A DNA stretch of 64,000 nt from an uncultured Desulfovibrio sp. (GTDB taxonomy: Bacteria; Desulfobacterota; Desulfovibrionia; Desulfovibrionales; Desulfovibrionaceae): NCBI RefSeq assembly GCF_944324505.1, contig NZ_CALUWO010000003.1:124001-188000 (forward strand). Reading direction: 5' to 3'. Positions 10,001 to 17,185 of the stretch are shown piece by piece. A program made the translations under genes and the position numbers. Under the pieces are notes generated by a model. It was not told where the DNA came from. It did not search any database and worked only from the letters and a program-made list of their open reading frames with translations. The stretch's first letter is position 1; every line of letters begins with the position of its first letter.

Positions 10001-10752
10001 AGAGCGCCATTGCCAACCGCACCGAAGCCTCGCCGCTGGAATCCCTGCCGGACGTGAACCTTGCCGCGGAGCGCAAGGCCTGCGCCGACCTCATCAAGCG
10101 CGATCCCACGGAAGAGGAATTCGTCATGTACCTCAACCATCCCGGCGATGCCCTCAAGACCATACGCTTCCGCGCCAAGTATGGCGACCCCAACAACCTG
10201 CCTCTGCATATCTGGTTCGAGGGTCTCAAGGCGGGCCAGGACCTGAACTTCAACGATACCAGCGGCAAGCCGCACCATCTGGCCCTGCTGAGCATCTCGC
10301 GCCCCAATGATGCCGGCGTCTCTGTCTGCCGCTATGTGCTGGACTCCGAAATCATGAGCTGCGAGGTGCAGGTGGCCGAAAAGAGCGGCCAGGCCAAGCG
10401 CGGCGTGGTCATGGCGGATCCGTCCAACCGCTATCATGTGGCTGCCCCCAGCAACGGTGACCTGTGGGTCATGTATGTGCACCCCGGCGATATCGTGAAG
10501 GAAGGCGAGGAACTGTTCAATGTTTCCATCATGAAGCAGGAAAAGGCCGTGCTGGCCCCCATGAATGCCGTGGTCAAGCGCGTGCTCAAGACGGCGGACT
10601 TCAAGGAAAACAAGCAGATGGTCTCTGTGCGGGAAGGCGAGCTTATTGTGGAGCTTGGTCCGGTGCCGCGTGTGTGCCCCAATGAGGCCTGCGGACATCC
10701 CATTCCCATGGATGACATCCAGTTCTGCCCCTACTGCGGCGCGCACATCTAG
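7054..10752 (+). CDS. pyc: pyruvate carboxylase with C-terminal zinc ribbon
   Basis: This single-chain biotin enzyme carboxylates pyruvate to oxaloacetate using ATP and bicarbonate, feeding the incomplete TCA cycle and gluconeogenesis. The 1232 residues contain an N-terminal biotin carboxylase/ATP-grasp part (glycine loop near 168-175, EVNTRLQVEH near 303), a carboxyltransferase barrel from about 543 (TDTTPRDL; KDMAG lysine near 723; HYH near 750), and a carrier domain with biotin lysine K1161 in IMKQEKAV rather than the common AMKM. The last 25 residues add a four-cysteine zinc ribbon (C1208, C1213, C1225, C1228) absent from ordinary Pyc. The barrel motifs diverge from the usual HTHDT and QPGG signatures, as in a separate subfamily. 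It sits between its ligase birA and pps. Confidence 0.92.
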   Translation: MANKSFAEVQEFLKGKIILVANRGIPARRICRSIRERFDAVAAMTATDVDKTAPAASSAQELILLGSDPRAYLDIDRIIDKAKQRGVVGIHPGWGFASEDTRFPQRCKEAGLTFIGATAEAMNLLGNKVQARIVARKLGIPVVPGSDGAVDIPTARQLIREMGLPIMLKAEGGGGGRGIFAIHNEEELEDAFFKASTMAQASFGNPRLFVEKFLSDVRHIEIQVIADMYGNVFAFDERDCSVQRNHQKLIEITPSPWKGITRNLRERLKDYSRRLVRAVGYHSLATVEFLVTPDGEPYLIEVNTRLQVEHGITETRYGVDLVEEQIAVAFGAELRYREENLRPSYCAMQVRINMENPQDNFAPNSGLVTRYVSPGGPGVRLDSNICAGYEFPANYDSAGALLITYAQDWEKTQGIMERALGEYVVGGLKTTIPFFRQVLRHPLFRNGSVNTNFIAEHPELMQYTDLAPESERLARLVAEISARGYNPFVQLGEYRSESTPVLGAFEPVLPPISTSLRRQPSPYPHGDRLALLDYIRDSGTVHFTDTTPRDLTQSNSGNRFRLAEDRLIGPYLDNVGYFSIENGGGAHFHVAMMANMTYPFREAREWNSFAPKTHKQLLVRSTNVLGYSPQPRNLMRLTGEMICDHYTVVRCFDFLNHVENMRPLAEVVMSRRDVVFQPALSLSLAKGFDVPHYLGVTEAILRMMGDIMGVNPKEASRHIILGLKDMAGICPPRFMTALVSALRKAWPELVLHYHRHYTDGLFVPACGAAAKAGAHILDVGLGSAVRSYGQGDVQSMMAYLEGELGLRCNLNVDAIRDANFVCKQIMPYYDRYCSPYFKGIDYDVTQHCMPGGATSSSQEGAMKQGYIHLLPYMLKFLAGTRQIVRYHDVTPGSQITWNTAFLAVTGAWKRGGEEEVRFLLEVLNEVTSRPESELSEQMRQARLSLYRDCNDAFRKLLLGKFGRLPLGFPADWVYESAFGSEWKSAIANRTEASPLESLPDVNLAAERKACADLIKRDPTEEEFVMYLNHPGDALKTIRFRAKYGDPNNLPLHIWFEGLKAGQDLNFNDTSGKPHHLALLSISRPNDAGVSVCRYVLDSEIMSCEVQVAEKSGQAKRGVVMADPSNRYHVAAPSNGDLWVMYVHPGDIVKEGEELFNVSIMKQEKAVLAPMNAVVKRVLKTADFKENKQMVSVREGELIVELGPVPRVCPNEACGHPIPMDDIQFCPYCGAHI

Positions 10753-10763
10753 ATGAAACGGAA

Positions 10764-10801
10764 GCGCCTGCCCGAAACTGTGGACAGCTTCGGGCAGGCG
10801 C
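10764..10801 (+). terminator. strong stem-loop between pyc and pps
   Basis: A perfect 13-bp stem (GCGCCTGCCCGAA with its complement) encloses 11 nt just after the pyc stop. Only a weak T-run follows, so it may attenuate read-through into pps or protect the pyc mRNA rather than stop transcription fully. Confidence 0.55.
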
Positions 10802-10853
10802 GTTACTCTTTGAAAGGCCTTTCCCCCTCTTTTCCGTTATCCCGGAGGATATC

Positions 10854-13800
10854 ATGACGACCCCCAAGACCCCTGTGACCAAATCAGGCGGCAAAGCTGT
10901 CAAGGAAAGCCCTGAGGCTATCCGCAAGAAATTGGTCCTCACCGGCGCCGATATTGTGGCGCTTGGTGAAGAAGCGGAACTGCTTGTAGGCGGCAAGAAT
11001 TACAATACAGCGCTCATCAGTGAAATCGAGGGAATCCAGGCGCCCTATTTCCGCGCCATTTCTTCGCTGGCCTTCCATCGCCTTCTTGATGAAACCAAGG
11101 TGAGCGGCAGGGTTGTCCGCAGTGTGGTGGACAAGGAATACGGCCGAATTGACTGGAACGACCCCGAAATCAATCAGGACCCCGACTTCCTGCAGAAATT
11201 CGTGCGCCAGCTCGGGCGCAAGGTGCATGATGCGGCCAAGGGCGAGGAACAGGGGCACACCAAGCTGCGTACCTTCATCAACAATGTGGTGGAGGGCTTT
11301 GCCACCTCTCCCGAGGGCATCGACCAGCTGCGCAAGCGTTCCGTCATGGTGCAGACCGCCATTCTTTCCGTGGACCTGCCGGCGGATGTGGATGCGGCCG
11401 TGCGCGGCGCCTATCAGGCCATCTGCGGGGACAATAACGATGATATGACCCCCGTGGCCGTGCGTTCGTCCGCCGCGGGCGAAGACTCCCGCAAAAAGGC
11501 CTTTGCCGGTCTCCAGGATACCTACCTGAACATGGTGGGCAGCGACAAGGTGGTGGAGGCCTATCACTGGGACTGCTCCTCGGCCTACAATCTGCGCTCC
11601 ATGACCTATCGCCGCGAGGCCATTCTGGATGCCATTGCCCGCGCCGAGGAAACGGGGGACGAATCCATTGCCGAAGCCGCCAAGAAGGACTGGGCCATCG
11701 AAAATACCTCCCTGTCCGTCTGCATGATGCAGATGATCAATCCCGTGGTGTCGGGCACGGCCTTTTCGGCTGATACGTCCACAGGCTGCCGCGGTACGGA
11801 CCGCAAGGACCTGGTGAGCATCGACACCAGCTACGGTCTGGGCGAGGCCGTGGTGGGCGGCAAGGTTACCCCGGACAAGCTGTATGTCTTTCAGCGTGAT
11901 GACGGCAGTGACGTGGTCATCCGTCAGATGGGCTGCAAGGACATGAAGATCGTCTATGACGAAAAGGGCGGCACCCGCGAAGTGCCTGTTCCCGAGCTGG
12001 AGGCCCTGCGCTGGGCCTTGTCGCTCAGCCAGGCAGAGCGTGTGGCCCGTGGCGTGCGCGCTGTGAGCAAGGCATACGGCGGCATGATCATGGATACGGA
12101 ATTCTGCATTGACGCCAACGACAAGCTCTGGTTCGTGCAGGCCCGTCCTGAAACCCGCTGGAACGAGGAACTGGAGCGCCATCCCACCACCATCTTCATG
12201 CGCCGCCGCGAGGTAGACCCCAAGGCCGCCGAGGCCGCCGAAGTGCTGGTGGAAGGCAATGGCGCCTCGCGCGGGGCCGGGCATGGCACGGTGCGTTTCC
12301 TGCGTTCCGCTCTTGAGCTGAACAAGGTGGAAAAGGGCGATGTGCTGGCAGCGGAACGCACGGATCCGGACATGGTGCCCGGCATGCGTGTGGCTTCGGC
12401 CATCATGGCGGACGTGGGCGGCGATACCAGCCATGCGGCCATTACCTCCCGTGAACTGGGCATTGCCGCCGTCATCGGTATTCAGCGTCTGGATGTGCTG
12501 CGTGCGCTGGACGGGGCCGAAGTGACCGTGGACGGCACGCATGGCCGCGTGTATCGCGGGCTGCTGCCGCTCAAGGAAGTGGGCGGCGAAATGGACGTGG
12601 CCAAGCTGCCCGTCACCAGAACCAAGGTGGGTCTGGTGCTGGCTGACGTGGGCCAGTCGCTCTTCCTGTCGCGTCTGCGCAATTTCCCCAAGTTTGAGGT
12701 GGGCCTGCTGCGTGCCGAGTTCATGCTGGGCAATATCAGCATCCATCCCAAGGCGCTGGAAGCCTATGACAACGGCGAACTGGAAAGCATCGTGCAGGCC
12801 AAGCTGAAGGAACTGGCCAACAATCTTTCCAAGGTGCTGCGCGAGCAGATGGCCGCCGGTCTCATTGTCTTCAATTTCAATCTGCGTGAATACGTGGGAG
12901 AAATCACGGGCCTGTCGGCCGAGGCGGCTGCCCTGGCCGAAACCGACACCAGCTCCAATGCGGAAGAAGTGCTGCTGCTGCACCGCAAGATGCGCGAGCT
13001 GGATCACAAGATCGACCAGCACCTGGAAATTGCCTCCCGCAGGCTGGAAGTGCTCAAGACTTCCGATGATCTCACGGATCATGTGCGCATCATCATGGGC
13101 TATGATGACGAGCTGGCCCTGCTCAATCCGGCTGATCCCGAAGATGCCAAGCGTATGGCGGAAATCGAAGCCAGCGTGGCGGATCGTGTGGCCAAGGTCA
13201 AGGACCTGCCCGTGGTGAAGGCCCTGCTGGACAATATCAGCCGCCTGCGCGAGGAAGTGAGCCTGCGGGCCGGCCTCAAGAAGGAAATGGACTCCGTGCG
13301 TCAGCTGCCGGAAAAGATCCGCAACCTTATCCGTTCGCGCGGCTACCGGACCGGCAAGGAGCACTATGTGCAGACCCTTGCCCAGAATCTGGCCCTTTTT
13401 GCCATGGCCTTCTACGGCAAGACCATCATCTACCGTACCACGGACTTCAAGAGCAACGAATATCGCAATCTCATCGGCGGCATTCTGTTCGAGCATCACG
13501 AGTCCAACCCCATGCTGGGCTATCGCGGCGTTTCCCGCAATATCCACGACTGGGAAATCGAGGCCTTCAAGCTGGCGCGCGGTGTCTACGGCGGAACAAA
13601 TCTGCAGATGATGCTGCCCTTTGTGCGCACGCTGGAAGAAGCCCGCTCCATGCGGACCTATCTGGAGCAGGTCCACAAGCTCAAGAGCGGCGAAGACGGG
13701 CTGCGGATCATTCTCATGTCCGAAATTCCTGCCAATGCCATTCTGGCCAAGCAGTTCCTTGCGGAATTTGACGGATTCTCCATCGGTTCCAATGACATGA

Positions 13801-14429
13801 CCCAGATGGTCCTGGCCACGGACCGCGACAATGCCCGCCTGGCGCATATCTATGACGAAGAGGACCCGGCGGTGATCTGGGCCATTCTGGTGACCATCTT
13901 CTCCGGCCAGAAGTACGGCAAGAAGGTGGGCTTCTGCGGGCAGGGGGTCTCCAACAGCGTCATTCTGCGCGGTCTGGTGGCCATTGCCGGCATTGTTTCC
14001 GCCTCTGTGGTGCCGGATACCTATTTCCAGACCGTGCAGGATATTGCCGCCGTGGAAGCGGAAAACATCCCCACGTCCGGCCTGGGAGCCTGGCTGGGCA
14101 AGCAGCATCATCAGCGCCTGGCCCATCTCATGGAAGAAACGGGCTATGGGCATATCCTCAAGAAGTACACGCTGCCGCAGGATATTCAGGAGTGGTACGA
14201 GGGCGAACTGCAACGCCGCCACGAGCAGCTGCGTGAACATCTGGATACGCCCAAGGAAGACTTCTACCGGACGGAACTGGAGAGCTTCCGCTCCACCTTC
14301 CACAAGCCGGTCATCTACGCCACCTGGGACTGGAACCATACGGTGGAAGATGCTCTGCATCAGGCGGGTTTTGCCAGCTTTGAAGAGCAGGCCGCTGCGC
14401 TGGAAGAATATCGCAAGCTGGAATTCTAG
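10854..14429 (+). CDS. ppsA: phosphoenolpyruvate synthase (pyruvate, water dikinase), long form
   Basis: PEP synthase converts pyruvate and ATP to PEP, AMP and phosphate for gluconeogenesis. The order is an N-terminal ATP/pyruvate-binding domain, the swivelling phosphohistidine domain with GGDTSHAAITSRELGIAAV (catalytic His near 527), then a PEP-binding barrel with RTTDFKSNEY and CGQGVS (catalytic Cys near 1028). At 1191 residues it is about 400 longer than E. coli PpsA. The excess is mainly a charged, heptad-like helical stretch from about 635 to 850 inserted in the barrel, plus a C-terminal tail of about 130 residues. A good ribosome-binding site (GGAGG) precedes the ATG. The stem-loop behind pyc and a terminator after the stop frame the gene, so its expression can be tuned apart from pyc. 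Confidence 0.88.
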   Translation: MTTPKTPVTKSGGKAVKESPEAIRKKLVLTGADIVALGEEAELLVGGKNYNTALISEIEGIQAPYFRAISSLAFHRLLDETKVSGRVVRSVVDKEYGRIDWNDPEINQDPDFLQKFVRQLGRKVHDAAKGEEQGHTKLRTFINNVVEGFATSPEGIDQLRKRSVMVQTAILSVDLPADVDAAVRGAYQAICGDNNDDMTPVAVRSSAAGEDSRKKAFAGLQDTYLNMVGSDKVVEAYHWDCSSAYNLRSMTYRREAILDAIARAEETGDESIAEAAKKDWAIENTSLSVCMMQMINPVVSGTAFSADTSTGCRGTDRKDLVSIDTSYGLGEAVVGGKVTPDKLYVFQRDDGSDVVIRQMGCKDMKIVYDEKGGTREVPVPELEALRWALSLSQAERVARGVRAVSKAYGGMIMDTEFCIDANDKLWFVQARPETRWNEELERHPTTIFMRRREVDPKAAEAAEVLVEGNGASRGAGHGTVRFLRSALELNKVEKGDVLAAERTDPDMVPGMRVASAIMADVGGDTSHAAITSRELGIAAVIGIQRLDVLRALDGAEVTVDGTHGRVYRGLLPLKEVGGEMDVAKLPVTRTKVGLVLADVGQSLFLSRLRNFPKFEVGLLRAEFMLGNISIHPKALEAYDNGELESIVQAKLKELANNLSKVLREQMAAGLIVFNFNLREYVGEITGLSAEAAALAETDTSSNAEEVLLLHRKMRELDHKIDQHLEIASRRLEVLKTSDDLTDHVRIIMGYDDELALLNPADPEDAKRMAEIEASVADRVAKVKDLPVVKALLDNISRLREEVSLRAGLKKEMDSVRQLPEKIRNLIRSRGYRTGKEHYVQTLAQNLALFAMAFYGKTIIYRTTDFKSNEYRNLIGGILFEHHESNPMLGYRGVSRNIHDWEIEAFKLARGVYGGTNLQMMLPFVRTLEEARSMRTYLEQVHKLKSGEDGLRIILMSEIPANAILAKQFLAEFDGFSIGSNDMTQMVLATDRDNARLAHIYDEEDPAVIWAILVTIFSGQKYGKKVGFCGQGVSNSVILRGLVAIAGIVSASVVPDTYFQTVQDIAAVEAENIPTSGLGAWLGKQHHQRLAHLMEETGYGHILKKYTLPQDIQEWYEGELQRRHEQLREHLDTPKEDFYRTELESFRSTFHKPVIYATWDWNHTVEDALHQAGFASFEEQAAALEEYRKLEF

Positions 14430-14472
14430 GCCGACTTCTTGCTGCGTCGGATCATTGTGTACATAGTGTAAG

Positions 14473-14517
14473 AGAAAAGGGGAAAGCCAGCATCGGCTTT
14501 CCCCTTTTCTTGTTTTC
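14473..14517 (+). terminator. Rho-independent terminator of pps
   Basis: A perfect 16-bp stem (AGAAAAGGGGAAAGCC and its complement) with a 6-nt loop is followed by TTGTTTT. It separates pps from the DUF262 gene. Confidence 0.88.
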
Positions 14518-14568
14518 CAGGGCGCGTTCATCAAGGAACGCCCCATACCTTCACGTGATGGGGGAGGC

Positions 14569-16332
14569 ATGTCGACGCCATTGTTCAAGCCTGTTTCGTG
14601 TACAGTAGAATGGCTGGTTTCCAATATCGATCACGGAAATCTGGGCCTGCCGGATATTCAGCGGCCTTTTGTGTGGAGCAATGCACAGGTACGCGATTTG
14701 TTTGACTCCATGTTTCGCGGCTATCCCGTCGGCTTCCTCCTTTTTTGGGCATCTCCTTCCAGCCCGGGGAGCCGGCAGATCGGCAGCCAGGGGCATGGTA
14801 CGGATAGTCCGTCGCTTCTGATTATTGATGGTCAGCAACGACTCACATCATTGTATGCGGTGATGAAGGGTTTGCCGGTTACTGACAAGAACTTTTCCGA
14901 GCGGCGTATAAAGATTGCCTTTCATCCTGAAAAAGGTAGGTTTGAGGTATCCACTGCGGCCTTGGCGCGCAGCCCGGAATGGATACCTGATATTTCTGAA
15001 CTATTTTCCCGTGCCGGAAGCAGTCGCAAACATATCAATGCATTTTTGCACCGCCTGCAGGCAAGTCAGGGTGAGACAAGCTCTGAGCGCGAAGAGATCA
15101 TGGCGGAAAATATCGAACGCCTGCTCAGCATCAGAACCTACAGCTTTTCTGCACTTGAAATTGACAAGGAAACCGACGAGGAACTGGTTTCTGATATTTT
15201 CGTGCGGGTCAATAGCGGAGGGCAGAAACTGAATCAATCAGATTTTATTCTGACGCTGATGTCCGTTTTTTGGGATGAAGGCAGAACTGCCCTGGAAAGC
15301 TTTTGCCGGGCCGCACGTGTCCCCAGTGCTACAGGCGGTAGTCCGTACAATTATTTTTATGCACCGGAACCCAGTGACATGGTACGGGTCAGTATTGGCC
15401 TGGCATTCAAGCGTGCTCGTCTGAAATACGGCTATCAGGTTCTTCGTGGAAAAGACCTGGAAACAGGAGATGTGACTTCGGAACGGCGTCAAGCACAGTT
15501 TTCACTGTTTAAGGATGCACAAGGTAAGGTCCTTGCGCTGCAAAACTGGAAGGATTTTCTTCGCTGCCTGTATGCCGCCGGATTCCGTCATGAGAAAATG
15601 ATCACGTCAGGCGTTGGTTTGCTGTATGCATATACTTTTTTTCTTATAGGAAAGTATGATTATGCGCTTTCTGGCGATGCTCTCCGGCTGGCAATTGCCC
15701 GCTGGTTCTTCATGAGCTCACTTACGGCACGCTACTCAAGCTCGCCAGAATCCAAGATGGAGCAGGACCTTGCCAATTTGCGCGGCATTCAAAGCGGACA
15801 GGCATTTTTAGCGCATTTGGATCGCATTATTCGCGATACGCTGACGGATGATTTCTGGAATATTACCTTACCCAATGAGCTTGCCTCGGCGGCCGCTCGG
15901 AGTCCGTCGCTCTATACATACTATGCCGCCCTGGTCCTTCTGGATGCTCACGTCCTGTTTTCCGATCTGAAAGTCGCGGACATGCTGGATCAGACAATGC
16001 GAGGAAACAGGGAAGCCCTTGAGCGTCACCACCTGTTTCCCAAGGCATACTTGCAGCGCATTGGCATAGACAATGACCGCGACAGGAATCAAATTGCCAA
16101 TTATGCGCTGGTCGAATGGGATCGTAATGTCACTATTGCCGATAAGGCGCCGGCCAGCTACTTTCCCGAGCAGGTGAAGAGGCACCTGCACCGCGCTGAA
16201 CTTCATGAAGATTTGCGCTTGCATGCCTTGCCTGACGGGTGGGAGAGCATGCCGTACGCCGAATTTCTGGAAAAAAGGCGTGTTCTGATGGCCCACATCA
16301 TTCGGGAGGGCTTTGCTAGATTGCAGCAATAG
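14569..16332 (+). CDS. DUF262 / HNH-type protein, probable defence nuclease (GmrSD-like)
   Basis: The 587-residue soluble protein starts with a DUF262 (ParB-like NTPase fold) module: LPDIQRPFVW from 27, the DGQQR motif at 87-91 and FVRVNSGG ending near 217. The C-terminus carries an HNH/DUF1524-like site with His487-His488 in RHHLFP, then Asn511 and Asn520. DUF262 plus an HNH domain is the architecture of GmrSD-type modification-dependent restriction enzymes and of SspE, so nucleotide-stimulated DNA cleavage in phage defence is a reasonable inference but is unproven. The gene is alone between a terminator and convergent pth. Its base composition is clearly poorer in G+C than its neighbours, and it uses more A/T-ending codons, both signs of horizontal gain. 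A GGGGGAGG ribosome-binding site fixes the start. Confidence 0.8.
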   Translation: MSTPLFKPVSCTVEWLVSNIDHGNLGLPDIQRPFVWSNAQVRDLFDSMFRGYPVGFLLFWASPSSPGSRQIGSQGHGTDSPSLLIIDGQQRLTSLYAVMKGLPVTDKNFSERRIKIAFHPEKGRFEVSTAALARSPEWIPDISELFSRAGSSRKHINAFLHRLQASQGETSSEREEIMAENIERLLSIRTYSFSALEIDKETDEELVSDIFVRVNSGGQKLNQSDFILTLMSVFWDEGRTALESFCRAARVPSATGGSPYNYFYAPEPSDMVRVSIGLAFKRARLKYGYQVLRGKDLETGDVTSERRQAQFSLFKDAQGKVLALQNWKDFLRCLYAAGFRHEKMITSGVGLLYAYTFFLIGKYDYALSGDALRLAIARWFFMSSLTARYSSSPESKMEQDLANLRGIQSGQAFLAHLDRIIRDTLTDDFWNITLPNELASAAARSPSLYTYYAALVLLDAHVLFSDLKVADMLDQTMRGNREALERHHLFPKAYLQRIGIDNDRDRNQIANYALVEWDRNVTIADKAPASYFPEQVKRHLHRAELHEDLRLHALPDGWESMPYAEFLEKRRVLMAHIIREGFARLQQ

Positions 16333-16394
16333 CCGCCGCCACGAGGCATGGTGCCTGCCGAATGTTATCTTCCCGACAAAAGCGCACTGGGGAG

Positions 16395-16461
16395 GGGGGC
16401 TTGGGGGAAGGCAAAGCCCTCCACCAGCGCGGAAGGGGCTGCCTTTCCCCAAGCCTTCCCC
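16395..16461. repeat. long imperfect inverted repeat between the DUF262 gene and pth
   Basis: Arms of about 25 nt (CTTGGGGGAAGGCAAAGCCC against GGGGCTGCCTTTCCCCAAG) with a short spacer form a strong hairpin in the gap between two convergent genes. No T-tract follows on either strand. It could be a bidirectional transcription barrier or an extragenic palindromic repeat; only one copy is seen here. Confidence 0.55.
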
Positions 16462-16550
16462 CGAAATCTGTCGCCGGACAGGCAGCGGCGCGAAAACAAA
16501 GCCGCCGCCCGCAAGGTAGGTGTTCCTCAGCGGTTTTTCCGCCAGAGCAG

Positions 16551-17183
16551 CTATGCCTTGTCTGCCCTGTTCGTGTCCGTCTTCGCCCTGGATGGCCGGC
16601 AGGCGCGCACAGCCGCCTCCAGTCCCTTGTCGGCAAAGGCGGTCAGCACCGAGAGGCCCCGCTGAATGGCGTCCTGTATGGCGTCTGCATCGGCGCCGCA
16701 GGGACGTCCCAGCACCCAGTTCGTCACGTCGCCACGGACAGGAGGGCGTCCGATGCCGATGCGCAGACGGTAAAAGTCCGGGGTCCCCAGCAGCTGGGTA
16801 ATGGACTTGAGGCCATTGTGTCCGGCATTGCCACCGCCGAACTTGAAACGCAGGTCACCGGGGGGAATATCCAGCTCGTCATGGGCAACCACCAGACGGG
16901 ACGGCGCCACCTTGTGCCAGGCCAGCAGCGGCTGGACGCACTGGCCGCTCAGATTCATGAAGGTCTCCGGCATGGCGGCCAGCCATTGACCCCCCAGGGG
17001 CGTCCAGCGGATGCGCCAGAGCCGGCAGGAAAATTTGCTGCCGGCAACCTCGCTGACGTCACCGCCATGGGTGCGCGCGGCATGCAGCAGCGCCTCCACC
17101 AGCAAAAAACCGCAGTTGTGCCGGGTTCCGGCATATTTTTCGCCGGGATTGCCCAGGCCAACCAGAACACCTGTAAAATCCAT
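16551..17183 (-). CDS. pth: peptidyl-tRNA hydrolase
   Basis: Pth releases peptides from prematurely dissociated peptidyl-tRNA, recycling tRNA. The 210-residue protein has Asn12 in GLGNPG, the catalytic His22 in TRHNCGF, the AHDELDIPPG aspartate near 95, and GGNAGHNGL. I set the start at the ATG giving MDFTGVL because AAAGGA lies 6 nt upstream; a TTG two codons earlier is less likely. The start follows the hydrolase stop by 2 nt, so translation is coupled. It is the last gene of the long minus-strand series, and pairing with rplY and prs is common in bacteria. The C-terminal 15-20 residues are charged and unlike the core family. Confidence 0.95.
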   Translation of the reverse strand: MDFTGVLVGLGNPGEKYAGTRHNCGFLLVEALLHAARTHGGDVSEVAGSKFSCRLWRIRWTPLGGQWLAAMPETFMNLSGQCVQPLLAWHKVAPSRLVVAHDELDIPPGDLRFKFGGGNAGHNGLKSITQLLGTPDFYRLRIGIGRPPVRGDVTNWVLGRPCGADADAIQDAIQRGLSVLTAFADKGLEAAVRACRPSRAKTDTNRADKA

Positions 17184-17185
17184 AC

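Noticed and set aside
7225..14624. Very long minus-strand open frames opposite pyc and pps
   Set aside because: No motifs, and compositions dominated by His, Gly, Gln and Ala are what the complement of these genes gives.
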